DNA from: Pacificitalea sp040119125
Lineage (GTDB): Bacteria > Pseudomonadota > Alphaproteobacteria > Rhodobacterales > Rhodobacteraceae
Assembly (NCBI GenBank): GCA_040119125.1
Contig: JBEDTR010000006.1
Coordinates: 4,019-68,018, forward strand
DNA: 64,000 nucleotides
Direction: 5' to 3'
This document shows, piece by piece, positions 24,194 through 32,362 of the stretch. The notes beneath the pieces are model-generated. The model had not been told where the DNA came from. It did not search any database and saw nothing but the letters and a program-made list of their open reading frames with translations. Within the stretch, counting starts at the first letter, position 1, and the number at the start of each line of letters is the position of its first letter. Position numbers and translations under genes: made by a program.

Positions 24194-24870
24194 GCGCGGC
24201 GCTCCCTGCGGAAGAATTCGGAAATGTCTTGGGCAATGCGGTCCTGCGCCACCGGCTGGGGCAACGCGGCGCGGGCGGCATCGACCAGATCGTCGGGCAC
24301 GGTGCTGCTGCGATGGGCGATCAACCCCTCGACTACGCCACGTCCGAATTCCGGATGCGGCTGAATGGTATAGACCCGATCTCCATAGACCAACGCCGCA
24401 TGGGCGCAGAAATCATTGCTGGCGATGGTTTCGGCGTCAGTCGGGGCCGCGACGACCTGATCTTGGTGCCACGCGTTGAGGTGGATCTGCTCCCCCCGAT
24501 AGTCATAGGCTCGCCGTCCGACGGACCAGCCCTCTGCGAATTTCTCGACCCGTCCGCCCAGCGCCTGCGCGATGATCTGATGGCCGAAACAGACGCCGAC
24601 CATCGGCTTGCCGCTGGCATAAATCGCGCGGATCATGTCCTCCAACGGGGGGATGAAGGGATGGTCTTCATAGGCCCCGTGGCGGGAGCCGGTGACCAGC
24701 CAGCCATCGGCGGCGTCAACGGAATTAGGAAACTCCATATCGACGACGTTCCATGTGCGGAAGGTAAACCCCTGCCCGCCCAGAAGCCGTTCAAACATGT
24801 CTGAATAATCCCCGTGATCCGGTTGGATCGGGTCCGGCGCATGGCCGGTCTGTAGAATGCCGATGAGCAT
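24190..24870 (-). CDS. Class I glutamine amidotransferase-like protein
   Basis: A 226-residue protein of the GMP synthase-like GATase-1 group. The nucleophile lies in MVGVCFGHQIIAQALGG, and the His-Glu pair in YTIQPHPEFGRG. It begins MLIGILQTGHAPD, as relatives do, so the start at 24870 is chosen over ATG 24882 and upstream codons. Within a putrescine operon it could hydrolyse gamma-glutamyl intermediates in the manner of PuuD, though PuuD itself belongs to a different GATase subgroup; the role is inferred. Confidence 0.78.
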   Translation of the reverse strand: MLIGILQTGHAPDPIQPDHGDYSDMFERLLGGQGFTFRTWNVVDMEFPNSVDAADGWLVTGSRHGAYEDHPFIPPLEDMIRAIYASGKPMVGVCFGHQIIAQALGGRVEKFAEGWSVGRRAYDYRGEQIHLNAWHQDQVVAAPTDAETIASNDFCAHAALVYGDRVYTIQPHPEFGRGVVEGLIAHRSSTVPDDLVDAARAALPQPVAQDRIAQDISEFFRRERRA

Positions 24871-24974
24871 GGAAACCTGCATAGTTGGTCGCAAGGACAC
24901 TAGCAGAGGGCCGGACACGGACAAGGGGGGCTGGCGCGTGCCATCGCGCCCTTCTCCACCGTCGCGGGACGGGC

Positions 24975-26297
24975 TCAGACGGTTTCGAGATAAGGGGCCA
25001 TGCGGTATTCTTCGGGAAGAGCCGCAAGCTTGGCCTGTTCCTGCCGCTTGGTGCGCACAAGGTTCTCAATCAGCAGCGGCTCAAAGATCGCGGCAATCTG
25101 CGGCGAGGTGGCGAACAGCTCGATCGCCGAGGCCCAATCTGCCGCCATGCCGGGCAGCGAACTCGTCAATTCATAGGCATTGCCCTGCACAGGCGCCGGC
25201 GCGGGGCGTTCCGCCTCAATCCCGCTCAGCGCGGCGCCAAGGATCGCGGCCAATAGCAGATAGGGATTGATGTCGCCGCCCGCCACACGATGTTCGATCC
25301 GGCGCGCGGCGGGCGGGCCACCGGGCACGCGCAGCGCGACGGTGCGGTTTTCATAGCCCCAGCTGGCATTGACGGGCGCATGACTGCCCGGTGTCAGCCG
25401 GTCGTAGCTATTGAGATGCGGCGCAAGGATCAGCGAGGAGCCGGGTAGCGCCTCCAAGCATCCGGCAATCGCGTGACGCAGCAGCGGCGTGCCTTCGGCC
25501 CCGCCATTGTCGAATACGTTGCGCCCGTCCTGATCGAGGACCGAAAAATGCACATGCAGCCCGTTGCCCGGCTCCTCGGCCCAGGGTTTGGCCATGAAGC
25601 TGGCGACCATGCCATGCGCGCGGGCGACGCCCTTGACCAATTGCTTGAACAGCCATGCATCATCGGCGGCGCGCATGGCTTCGTCATGCAGCAGGTTGAC
25701 CTCGAACTGGCCGATGCCGCTTTCGGATATGGCGGCCTGTGCGGGGATGCCCATCGCCTCGGCGCCTGCGTAAATGTCGGTAAAGAACGCGTCAAAGGCG
25801 TCGAGCGTGCGGATCGACAGGATCGCATTGCCGCGCAGCCGCGCGCCGGTCAACGGCGAGCGCGGCGGGCGCAAGCGTTTGCCGCTGTCATCCATCAGGT
25901 AGAATTCTAGTTCCGTCGCAGCCATCACCCGCCAGCCTCGCGCGGCGTAGCGGTCCAGCACGCGGGCAAGTGCCGCGCGCGGATCACCGGCAAAGGGCAC
26001 CCCGCCCGACATCATGGTCATGGGCACCAGCGCGGAGGGCGTCGCGAGCCAAGGCATCGGCACCGCGCCGCGTTCGGTCGGGTGGCAGGTGCCATCGGCG
26101 TCGCCGGTCTCGAACACCAGCGGGCTGTCTTCGATGTCCGCGCCCCAGATATCGACGTTAAGCGCCGAAAGCGGCATGCGCACGCTGCCAGTGCCGAGCT
26201 TATCGGCGTAGCTCACCGGCATACGCTTGCCCCGGGGCTGACCGTTCAGATCGGCAATCGCCACACGGATCGTGCGCGCCTCGGCGGGGATGGTCAT
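24975..26297 (-). CDS. Glutamine synthetase family ligase, second PuuA-like paralogue
   Basis: A 440-residue GS-fold ligase related to but clearly different from the one at 22823. It shows IADLNGQPRGKRMPVSYADK, ATELEFYLMDDSG, ESGIGQFEVNLLH, NGLHVHFSVLD and ENRTVALRVPGGPPAARRIEHRVAGGDINPYL. Two ligases of this class in one operon suggest different amine substrates, for example putrescine versus a longer polyamine or ethanolamine. A 104-base gap separates it from the amidotransferase; the ABC permease ends 24 bases upstream. Confidence 0.85.
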   Translation of the reverse strand: MTIPAEARTIRVAIADLNGQPRGKRMPVSYADKLGTGSVRMPLSALNVDIWGADIEDSPLVFETGDADGTCHPTERGAVPMPWLATPSALVPMTMMSGGVPFAGDPRAALARVLDRYAARGWRVMAATELEFYLMDDSGKRLRPPRSPLTGARLRGNAILSIRTLDAFDAFFTDIYAGAEAMGIPAQAAISESGIGQFEVNLLHDEAMRAADDAWLFKQLVKGVARAHGMVASFMAKPWAEEPGNGLHVHFSVLDQDGRNVFDNGGAEGTPLLRHAIAGCLEALPGSSLILAPHLNSYDRLTPGSHAPVNASWGYENRTVALRVPGGPPAARRIEHRVAGGDINPYLLLAAILGAALSGIEAERPAPAPVQGNAYELTSSLPGMAADWASAIELFATSPQIAAIFEPLLIENLVRTKRQEQAKLAALPEEYRMAPYLETV

Positions 26298-26321
26298 GGG
26301 GTCACCTGCGTTAAAACGGTG

Positions 26322-27164
26322 TTAACGGATCAGTTGCGGGCGGATCCGCAGACGCGACCGGCGTTCCTGCGGCAGATGCCGGTTCAGCCGCCGGTTCACC
26401 GCCCCGAACAGGCCGATCACCACCAGCGTCAACAGCACGAAATAGCCTGCCGCGATGGGGTATGGCACAAACGGGTTGAAGGTCTTGTCCGCGAAATAGG
26501 ACGCATAGTAAAGCGCGTCGCCCATCTGTTTCCATGCCGGAAACCCAGAGAAGTAGACCAGCGCCGTGGCATGAAAGAGGAAAATCGCCTCGTTGGTATA
26601 GCTGGGCCATGCCAGCCGCAGCATGGTGGGCCATGTCACCCGGCGGAATTTGGACCAGCCCGTCAGACCATAGGCATCCGCTGCCTCCAGATCGCCCTTG
26701 GGCACAGTGCGCAGCGCGCCGTAGAAGATCTCGGCAGAATAGGCAGAGGTGTTGAGGAACAGCACGATCAGCGCCCCGGCCCATGCCCGCGTCAGCCAAC
26801 TGGTCTCAGCGGTCAGCACAGTAAAGCCAAGGTTCAGGCTCAACCCGTCGCGCGGCAGCAGGGTGAAAAGCTCATAGGCCAGAAAGAACTGGATAAAGAG
26901 CGGCGAGCCACGAAACAGGAAGAGGAACCACGACGCCGGCTTGCGCAGCCACCACCCCCGCGCGTTTTTGGCCAGCGCCAGCGCAGTGGCGAGGAAGAAC
27001 CCGGCGACCAGCGCCAGCGCCCCGAAATAGACGTTCCAGATCATGCCCGAGCCGATCAGCGTCACCTGTTCGCACAGAGTGATTTCGGTCCCGCGCGGCA
27101 GCAGGCGTTCGCCGATCCCGACGGAGCGCAGGGCATAGGCGGATATGGTCTCAAGACAGCTCAT
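26322..27164 (-). CDS. ABC transporter permease, HisM-like
   Basis: A 280-residue inner-membrane permease of the polar amino acid (His/Glu/Arg/opine) class. There are about five hydrophobic spans, and the cytoplasmic EAA loop is LEAADAYGLTGWSKFRRVTWPTMLRLAWPSYTNE. The frame is open to 27302, but the ATG at 27164 overlaps the stop of the HisQ-like gene (ATGA), which supports the shorter form. It pairs with the HisQ-like permease to form the channel. Confidence 0.87.
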   Translation of the reverse strand: MSCLETISAYALRSVGIGERLLPRGTEITLCEQVTLIGSGMIWNVYFGALALVAGFFLATALALAKNARGWWLRKPASWFLFLFRGSPLFIQFFLAYELFTLLPRDGLSLNLGFTVLTAETSWLTRAWAGALIVLFLNTSAYSAEIFYGALRTVPKGDLEAADAYGLTGWSKFRRVTWPTMLRLAWPSYTNEAIFLFHATALVYFSGFPAWKQMGDALYYASYFADKTFNPFVPYPIAAGYFVLLTLVVIGLFGAVNRRLNRHLPQERRSRLRIRPQLIR

Positions 27165-28036
27165 GTCCGGCGCATCTCCTCTCCGGCCATCGTGGCCTGA
27201 CCGTGGCTTAGCCGGCGGGTGAGCCGGGCGAATGCCACTTCGGAAATGCGGGTCATGATGAGGTAGAACACCAGCAGCGCCAGAAAATACCACAGCCGCC
27301 AATCAGGATGGGGATAGGAATAGGCCTGCGTCTTGGAAGAGCCCAGCTCCTTGGCCCAATAGACGACATCTTCGACCCCGAGCAGGAACAGCAGCGGCGT
27401 CGCCTTGATCAGGATCAGCCACAGGTTCGACAGGCCGGGCAGTGCGTAGATCCACATCTGCGGCACCATCACGCGGCGGAATGCCTGCGCATGGGTCATG
27501 CCGTAGGCTTCGGCGGTTTCCATCTGCGCGCGGGGCACGGCCTTCATCGCACCATAGAGCACGTTGGAGGCAAACGCCCCGAACACGATGGCAAATGTCA
27601 CGACCGCAAGCGCGAAGCCATAGACCTCGTGCCATGCTTGCGGGGTGGAGGAGAGCGGCAGCTTGGCCGCGCTACACACGACGAATTCGGCGCCGTCGCG
27701 AATGGGCTGGTCCCAATCAGGGCATTTGACCTGATGGCGCAGCCATTCCAGCCCCTGATCCAGCGCGATCACGAAGAACAGGAAAAACAGGATGTCGGGC
27801 ACGCCGCGCACCATCGCGGTATAGGTCTTGCCCAGCCAGCGCAGCGGCGCGAACCGCGCCCGCGATGCCATTGCGCCAGCAAACCCGAAGGCCAGCGAGA
27901 CCGGCGCGGTCACGGCCAACAACAGCAGCACCGTGCCAAAGCTGGTGTAAAATGCCAGATGGGTTCCCGTGGTCAGGTAACAGGACCACCAGGCAAAACC
28001 GGCAAGCGTATCTGGGTCAGAGCAATAGGCGAACAT
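27161..28036 (-). CDS. ABC transporter permease, HisQ-like
   Basis: A 291-residue permease of the same class. Its N-terminal part is longer than usual and carries CysSer-rich residues, with an extra loop (HQVKCPDWDQPIRDGAEFVVCSAAKLPL in outline) between the first transmembrane spans that would face the periplasm. The EAA loop is METAEAYGMTHAQAFRRVMVPQM. Two cysteines in the loop could form a disulfide. It lies downstream of the binding-protein gene behind a strong stem-loop. Confidence 0.87.
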   Translation of the reverse strand: MFAYCSDPDTLAGFAWWSCYLTTGTHLAFYTSFGTVLLLLAVTAPVSLAFGFAGAMASRARFAPLRWLGKTYTAMVRGVPDILFFLFFVIALDQGLEWLRHQVKCPDWDQPIRDGAEFVVCSAAKLPLSSTPQAWHEVYGFALAVVTFAIVFGAFASNVLYGAMKAVPRAQMETAEAYGMTHAQAFRRVMVPQMWIYALPGLSNLWLILIKATPLLFLLGVEDVVYWAKELGSSKTQAYSYPHPDWRLWYFLALLVFYLIMTRISEVAFARLTRRLSHGQATMAGEEMRRT

Positions 28037-28047
28037 GGCGCACGAAC

Positions 28048-28075
28048 CGGGCCGGGACGTTGCCGCCCCGGCCCG
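28048..28075 (-). other. Intercistronic stem-loop between binding protein and permease
   Basis: CGGGCCGGG pairs with CCCGGCCCG over nine bases with a 10-base loop, directly after the binding-protein stop codon. It lacks a T-run. Such hairpins protect the upstream mRNA and allow the binding protein to outnumber the permeases. Confidence 0.6.
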
Positions 28076-28083
28076 TGTTCAAA

Positions 28084-28812
28084 TCACTCGAAAACGACGG
28101 CGTCGTCGCCGAACCATTTGACGATCATCTCGTTCAGCGTGCCGTCTTCCTTCATCGAGGTGATGGCGGCGTTGAACTTCTCTTCCAGCTCATCATCGGA
28201 TTTGCGCAGACCGATTCCGATACCATCGCCCAGCGGAACGTCATCGCCGACGAACATCAGCTCGCCGTTCGATTCCGCGACCGCCGGGGCCAGGAAATCC
28301 TTGTCGGCAAAGGCCGCGTCGGCCTCGCCATTGCGGACGGCGGCCAGCGTTTCGTCGGGGGTCGCGAATTCCAGCAGGGTGGCGCCGGTTTCGGCCACAT
28401 GGCCCGCCTGAATGGTGTTGGTCTGACCGGCGACGACGCCACCTTCGAGATCCACATCATCGGACAGCGCAACATAGGCGGAGGCGGCGGGCGGGAAATA
28501 CGCCTGGCTGAAGTCGATGATTTCCTTGCGCTCGGGCACGATCGACATGCCGGCGAGGATGGTGTCGTAATTGCCCGAGGTCAGGTTGGGGATGATGCTG
28601 TCCCAATCATTGGTGACCCATTCGCAGGTCAGCTCGGCGCGCTTGCACAGCTCATCACCGACTTCGCGCTCGAAGCCGTCGACTTCGCCGCTTTCGTTGA
28701 TCATGTTATACGGAGGGTACGCGCCCTCGGTGCCCATGCGGACAACGTCCTGCGCCGAAGCGGCGGTGGTGCCAAGTGCCAGAATGGCCGCGGCGAGATG
28801 CGTGATATTCAT
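28084..28812 (-). CDS. ABC transporter substrate-binding protein, HisJ/ArgT-like
   Basis: A 242-residue periplasmic protein of family 3. A signal peptide ends TTAASAQD. The ligand site has GTEGAYPPYNMINESGEVDGFEREVGDELCKRAEL in outline, then WDSIIPNLTSGNYDTILAGMSIVPERKE, the alpha-amino-acid binding signature including the Arg. This points to an amino acid or amino-acid-like ligand, which could include a gamma-glutamyl-amine. It is preceded by a small CCGGCG/CGCCGG hairpin at 28841-28857. Confidence 0.88.
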   Translation of the reverse strand: MNITHLAAAILALGTTAASAQDVVRMGTEGAYPPYNMINESGEVDGFEREVGDELCKRAELTCEWVTNDWDSIIPNLTSGNYDTILAGMSIVPERKEIIDFSQAYFPPAASAYVALSDDVDLEGGVVAGQTNTIQAGHVAETGATLLEFATPDETLAAVRNGEADAAFADKDFLAPAVAESNGELMFVGDDVPLGDGIGIGLRKSDDELEEKFNAAITSMKEDGTLNEMIVKWFGDDAVVFE

Positions 28813-28875
28813 GAGATTTCTCCCGGTTGGGTGGTCGAAGCCGGCGTGGTTCGCCGGACGTAGTGACAGCCCTGC

Positions 28876-29700
28876 CTAGCTGGCAGTGGCCGACAAAAAC
28901 TGTCTGAGCCGATCGGTCTTCGGCGTGCCAAACAATTGCTCGGGCGGGCCTTCTTCGGCGATGAGGCCCTTATGCAGAAACACGACATGGTCGGAGACAT
29001 CTGCCGCCAGCCGCATGTCATGGGTCACGATCAACATGGTGCGGCCTTCCTCGGCCAGCGCCTTGATAACGCGCACGACCTCCTGTTCCAGCTCGGGATC
29101 AAGCGCGGAGGTCGGCTCGTCAAACAGCAGCGCCTGCGGCTGCATCGCCAGCGCCCGCGCAATCGCGGCGCGCTGCTGCTGCCCGCCGGATAGCATCGCG
29201 GGATAGGCATCGGCCTTATCGCCGATCCCCACCTTGGCCAGCAGCTCATGCGCCATGGGGGCCACATCGGCGCGGGACCGTCCCAGCACCGTCACCGGCG
29301 CTTCCATGACGTTTTGCAGGATGGTCATATGCGCCCACAGATTGAATTGTTGAAACACCATCGACAGGTTGGTGCGGATGCGCGTGACCTGTGCGTGATC
29401 GGCGGGACGGCGGGACATGCCCTGGCCCTTCCAGCGCACCGGTTCGCCGTTAAACACCACATCCCCGGACTGGCTGTCCTCCAACAGGTTGGCGCAGCGC
29501 AGAAGCGTGGATTTGCCCGAACCCGACGAGCCGATCAGCGACACAACCTGCCCGCGCTTTGCTGAAAGAGAGACGCCCTTCAGCACTTCCAATTGGCCAT
29601 AGGCCTTATGGATGTCGCGCAGCTCAATCACCGGCGCTTGGGTCGCGGGCGAGGTCTGAGCGGGGTCTGAAACCGCGGGCGCGGCAGGATTGTCAGGCAA
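28876..29700 (-). CDS. ABC transporter ATP-binding protein, HisP-like
   Basis: A 274-residue ATPase of the polar amino acid class. Walker A is GSSGSGKSTLLRCANLLE, the Q-loop FQQFNLWAHMT, signature LSGGQQQRAAIARALA, Walker B ALLFDEPTSALDPEL and the H-loop IVTHDMRLA. The first codon of the frame is TTG at 29700, and no ATG precedes the conserved IELRDIHKAYGQ. GTG at 29631 is a shorter alternative, but no good ribosome site was found for either. It is the first gene of the eight-gene leftward operon. Confidence 0.86.
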   Translation of the reverse strand: MPDNPAAPAVSDPAQTSPATQAPVIELRDIHKAYGQLEVLKGVSLSAKRGQVVSLIGSSGSGKSTLLRCANLLEDSQSGDVVFNGEPVRWKGQGMSRRPADHAQVTRIRTNLSMVFQQFNLWAHMTILQNVMEAPVTVLGRSRADVAPMAHELLAKVGIGDKADAYPAMLSGGQQQRAAIARALAMQPQALLFDEPTSALDPELEQEVVRVIKALAEEGRTMLIVTHDMRLAADVSDHVVFLHKGLIAEEGPPEQLFGTPKTDRLRQFLSATAS

Positions 29701-29741
29701 GGGGCACCGGCATCTGGGACGGTAAAAAGGCTGTCAGCGGA

Positions 29742-29771
29742 ATTTAGGGCGCAAAATCGCTACAGATGCAA
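29742..29771 (-). promoter_or_regulatory. Candidate promoter of the ABC/puu operon
   Basis: On the minus strand TTGCAT (29771-29766) and CTAAAT (29747-29742) are 18 bases apart and about 40 bases upstream of the TTG start. An inverted repeat, CTGATC (29829-29834) with GATCAG (29849-29854), lies further upstream and could be an operator. Confidence 0.4.
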
Positions 29772-29874
29772 CAGGCCCAAGCAGGGTGACCCTAAGGCAT
29801 GTCGCAACGACCATCGGCCCACGCGAAACTGATCGGCGATCTGTAGCTGATCAGACGGGTTTCGGGCTGCAGGC

Positions 29875-30321
29875 TCAGCGCTTGCGGCGCTTCTCGATCT
29901 TCAGGCGGGCCGTATTGCTATCCACATCCTCGACACCAAGGAGCGAGGCCACCAGACGCAGGAGCGAATCTTCCTGTTGATCGCGGTCGCCATCGGCCAA
30001 AACGACCTCCCACAGCGCTTCGACCACACCGATGCGCTGCGCGTAGGGCACGCTGTCCTTGATCGCGCGGGTAAAGCGGACAGTATCGGGGGCCTCGGCC
30101 TCCAATGCCTCGGCCTCGCTGCGCAGGCTGCGCGCATCGGATGGGTTTAGCCGGTAGCGGGTGGCAAGGATCCGGTCGATCCGCTGCATCTCGATCTGCG
30201 CGTAATCATCGTCGGAACGGGCGATCCGCACCAGCAGGGCAGCCAGCGCCAGCTGACTGTCGAGATCCGCCATCGGTGCGGGGTCGGGCTGTGTCAGCCG
30301 TCTGAGAAAATCACTTATCAT
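29875..30321 (-). CDS. TerB-like protein
   Basis: A 148-residue helical protein of the TerB/tellurite-resistance fold. It shows AALLVRIARSDDDYAQIEMQRIDRIL and VEALWEVVLADGDRDQQEDSLLRLVASLLGV, the paired acidic metal-binding helices of the family (D-x-D-x-x-x-x-E). There are no other ter genes nearby, so this is the common stand-alone form of unknown function rather than a resistance operon. The ATG at 30321 is chosen over the frame opening at 30396 because homology begins at ISDFLRRL; the ribosome site is weak. Confidence 0.82.
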   Translation of the reverse strand: MISDFLRRLTQPDPAPMADLDSQLALAALLVRIARSDDDYAQIEMQRIDRILATRYRLNPSDARSLRSEAEALEAEAPDTVRFTRAIKDSVPYAQRIGVVEALWEVVLADGDRDQQEDSLLRLVASLLGVEDVDSNTARLKIEKRRKR

Positions 30322-30437
30322 ATTTCGGATATAGGGCCGCGATGATGCCAAGGCAACGCACCCGGTCCGGGTATGTCCATGCCGAACCAACCACACCGAA
30401 TAACAAGCGTGATGCAGATAAAGTGGATATAGGAGAA

Positions 30438-30514
<77 letters not shown>

Positions 30515-30641
30515 CACGTTGCGGTGTCTTAGCGAAGAGGCCTGTCCCCTGCAATCGGAATTTCGCGCGGGGATGGCGGCGATTGCGCGGCGTCAGCGAC
30601 ATGCGCGGTCCGATCAGACCTACCGAAATGGCGAAGGGAAA

Positions 30642-30717
30642 TGGTGGGTGGTGAGGGGCTCGAACCCCCGACATCCTCGGTGTAAACGAGACGCTCTACC
30701 AACTGAGCTAACCACCC
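30642..30717 (-). tRNA. tRNA-Val (anticodon TAC)
   Basis: Minus-strand cloverleaf: acceptor GGGTGGT with ACCACCC, D-arm AGCTCAGTTGGTAGAGC, anticodon loop TTTACAC and T-arm GGGGGTTCGAGCCCC. Discriminator A and encoded CCA are present. Confidence 0.95.
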
Positions 30718-30999
30718 GACGCGGCGGGTCTTACCCTGCCCTGCCGCGCCTGCGCAAGCCCCCGTTTGCACAAGGCCCGTCTGGACGAGCAAATTTGACG
30801 TAGGCCTATGGGTTTGCGACGCGCGCGTGGGATTGTGCCGAAAATTGCTGCCACTGCAGACGCGCAAAATCCGACTTTTGCTGAAGCGAGGCCGATACCC
30901 GAGCCTGCGCTTATCCGCGCCCTCGGCCACGCAGCAGACAAACGCTGAAAGCTGCCTCGGCAACGCGCGTATTCGAATGAAATCAGATAGGAATTTTTG

Positions 31000-31076
31000 G
31001 TACCGCCTCCCCGGCTTGAACGGGGGACCTCTGGATCCACAATCCAGCGCTCTAACCTACTGAGCTAAGGCGGCAC
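31000..31076 (-). tRNA. tRNA-His (anticodon GTG)
   Basis: Minus-strand cloverleaf: the extra 5' G (-1) faces C73 as required for histidyl-tRNA, anticodon stem CTGGA/TCCAG with loop TTGTGGA, and T-arm with GTTCAAG. A complete CCA is not clearly encoded after C73. The 280 bases between this and the Val tRNA show no gene. Confidence 0.93.
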
Positions 31077-31268
31077 GCTTCGTCGGAGGTTCCCGACGGG
31101 GCTGTCACTTACTCCGGGTGGGGGCGCAATGCAAGAGCCGCCTGCGGGATTTTGCGTCGCGTCAGGCGCGGGCCCGCGCCGTGATGGCTGGCCGCCCTCC
31201 GCGCCCTGCCCCTTGATCATGCCTGCGCGCAGGTCTATTCCCGAAGGCCGAAATCACGGGAGCCGCAG

Positions 31269-31463
31269 ATGGGCATCGACAAGCAGAGCGACATGGCCGC
31301 CAATCTTCAGATCGGGCCGACCAGCCTGGGCATGGTGCGGATCTATATCGAGGCCGAAGGCGTCGAGATCCCCATGGATTTCGAGCCGGAAGAAGCGCTG
31401 GAGATCGCGGAAGAAATCCGCCTTGCCGCGCAGCGGGCCGAGACGATCAGCAAGAAAGGCTGA
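31269..31463 (+). CDS. Conserved small protein (DUF6324-like)
   Basis: A 64-residue acidic protein: MGIDKQSDMAANLQIGPTSL, then MVRIYIEAEGVEIPMDFEPEEALEIAEEI in outline, ending in a basic KKG. It looks like a small beta-strand plus helix unit conserved in Rhodobacterales, which I recall as DUF6324, though the family name needs a search. There is no signal or membrane segment. It lies head-on to mmcB, the two 3' ends overlapping by 17 bases. Function unknown. Confidence 0.7.
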   Translation: MGIDKQSDMAANLQIGPTSLGMVRIYIEAEGVEIPMDFEPEEALEIAEEIRLAAQRAETISKKG

Positions 31464-31947
31464 GCCCCGGATCGCGCAGCGCCTGCAACCGCCGCGCCGC
31501 GTGACGGGCAAATTTCTGCATCATGACCTTGCGCCGCGCGCCGGGAAGCTTTGCCTCAGGCGGCATGCGCAAGATTTCCGCATCGTAGCTGTCAGCGACG
31601 ATCAAGCCGGTGTCTTCGGGCAGCAGGTCGGTCGGGAAGGCATCGTCGACCGCCCAGAAGAATCGGTCGCACCATTCCAGATAGCCCTCCCATTTACGGT
31701 CGGAGGTAAAATCGGCGCGCGACGATTTGCATTCGATTATCCAGATCTCGCCGCGCGGGCCGAGCGCCATGACATCGACCCGCAGGCCAGAGGTCGGCAC
31801 CAATTCCTCGACTGTCACAAACCCATGCGACACCATGTGGCGACAGACCCCGCGCGCCAGCATTTGACCGGGCCGAGGCTCGGGCGGGGTCGCGGCCAAA
31901 CTGCGGGTCCGCTCCCAGGCGGAGGGGGTATGGCTATCGTCAGGCAT
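31447..31947 (-). CDS. mmcB: MmcB family DNA repair protein (putative endonuclease)
   Basis: A 166-residue protein of the PD-(D/E)xK-like fold. The core is RVDVMALGPRGEIWIIECKSSRADF, where D-(n)-ECK gives the catalytic pattern, followed by RKWEGYLEWCDRFFWAV. This matches MmcB of Caulobacter, part of the alphaproteobacterial DNA-damage response and important for mitomycin C resistance. A perfect alphaproteobacterial LexA box lies 12 bases upstream of the ATG, so induction by DNA damage is expected. Confidence 0.88.
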   Translation of the reverse strand: MPDDSHTPSAWERTRSLAATPPEPRPGQMLARGVCRHMVSHGFVTVEELVPTSGLRVDVMALGPRGEIWIIECKSSRADFTSDRKWEGYLEWCDRFFWAVDDAFPTDLLPEDTGLIVADSYDAEILRMPPEAKLPGARRKVMMQKFARHAARRLQALRDPGLSLSC

Positions 31948-31958
31948 ACGACCATCAT

Positions 31959-31973
31959 GAACACAACGGGAAC
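31959..31973 (-). promoter_or_regulatory. LexA (SOS) box of mmcB
   Basis: The minus strand reads GTTC-CCGTTGT-GTTC, an exact match to the alphaproteobacterial LexA motif GTTC-N7-GTTC. It lies 12-26 bases upstream of the mmcB start codon, where bound repressor would block transcription. Confidence 0.88.
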
Positions 31974-31993
31974 ATTTAGCAAGCAGCCGCGAT

Positions 31994-32033
31994 GGCTCAG
32001 GTCCGGCCTAGGGCAAGCGACGGGGCCTGAGCC
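31994..32033. other. Long stem-loop in the mmcB/glycosyltransferase intergenic region
   Basis: GGCTCAGGTCC (31994-32004) pairs with GGGCCTGAGCC (32023-32033) over 11 positions, including one T-G pair, with an 18-base loop. No T-run follows. The rest of 31974-32362 has no gene or motif I can support. Confidence 0.5.
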
Positions 32034-32362
32034 CCCAATTTCCGACCCTATCCGAGCCCGCGCGCCTGAGAACGCGGCCGCTTTTCCGTCCCCCTCCCCC
32101 TTGCCGGACGCCCCTCACCGCCTTATCTCGGAGTTTGGCGGATCTGCCCTACTCGTCACGAGGTCAAATTCCGGTGGCCTTAAGCAATTCCGAGGGAGCT
32201 GGCTCTGTCCGGATCCTGGTCCGGTTACCTGGCGCCCACCTGTAAAATCAGGTCCTCGGGAATTCGTTGCCTCAACGGTTGCGTGCGGTCCCCGCCACTT
32301 TTACGGTCCGGGCGCGTCCTGCCACATGGCGGGCGCGCCCGATCCCGTTTTGGAAGCACCTC

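Noticed and set aside
29875..30321. Tellurite-resistance operon
   Set aside because: Only a TerB-like domain is present, without terA, terC, terD or terZ.
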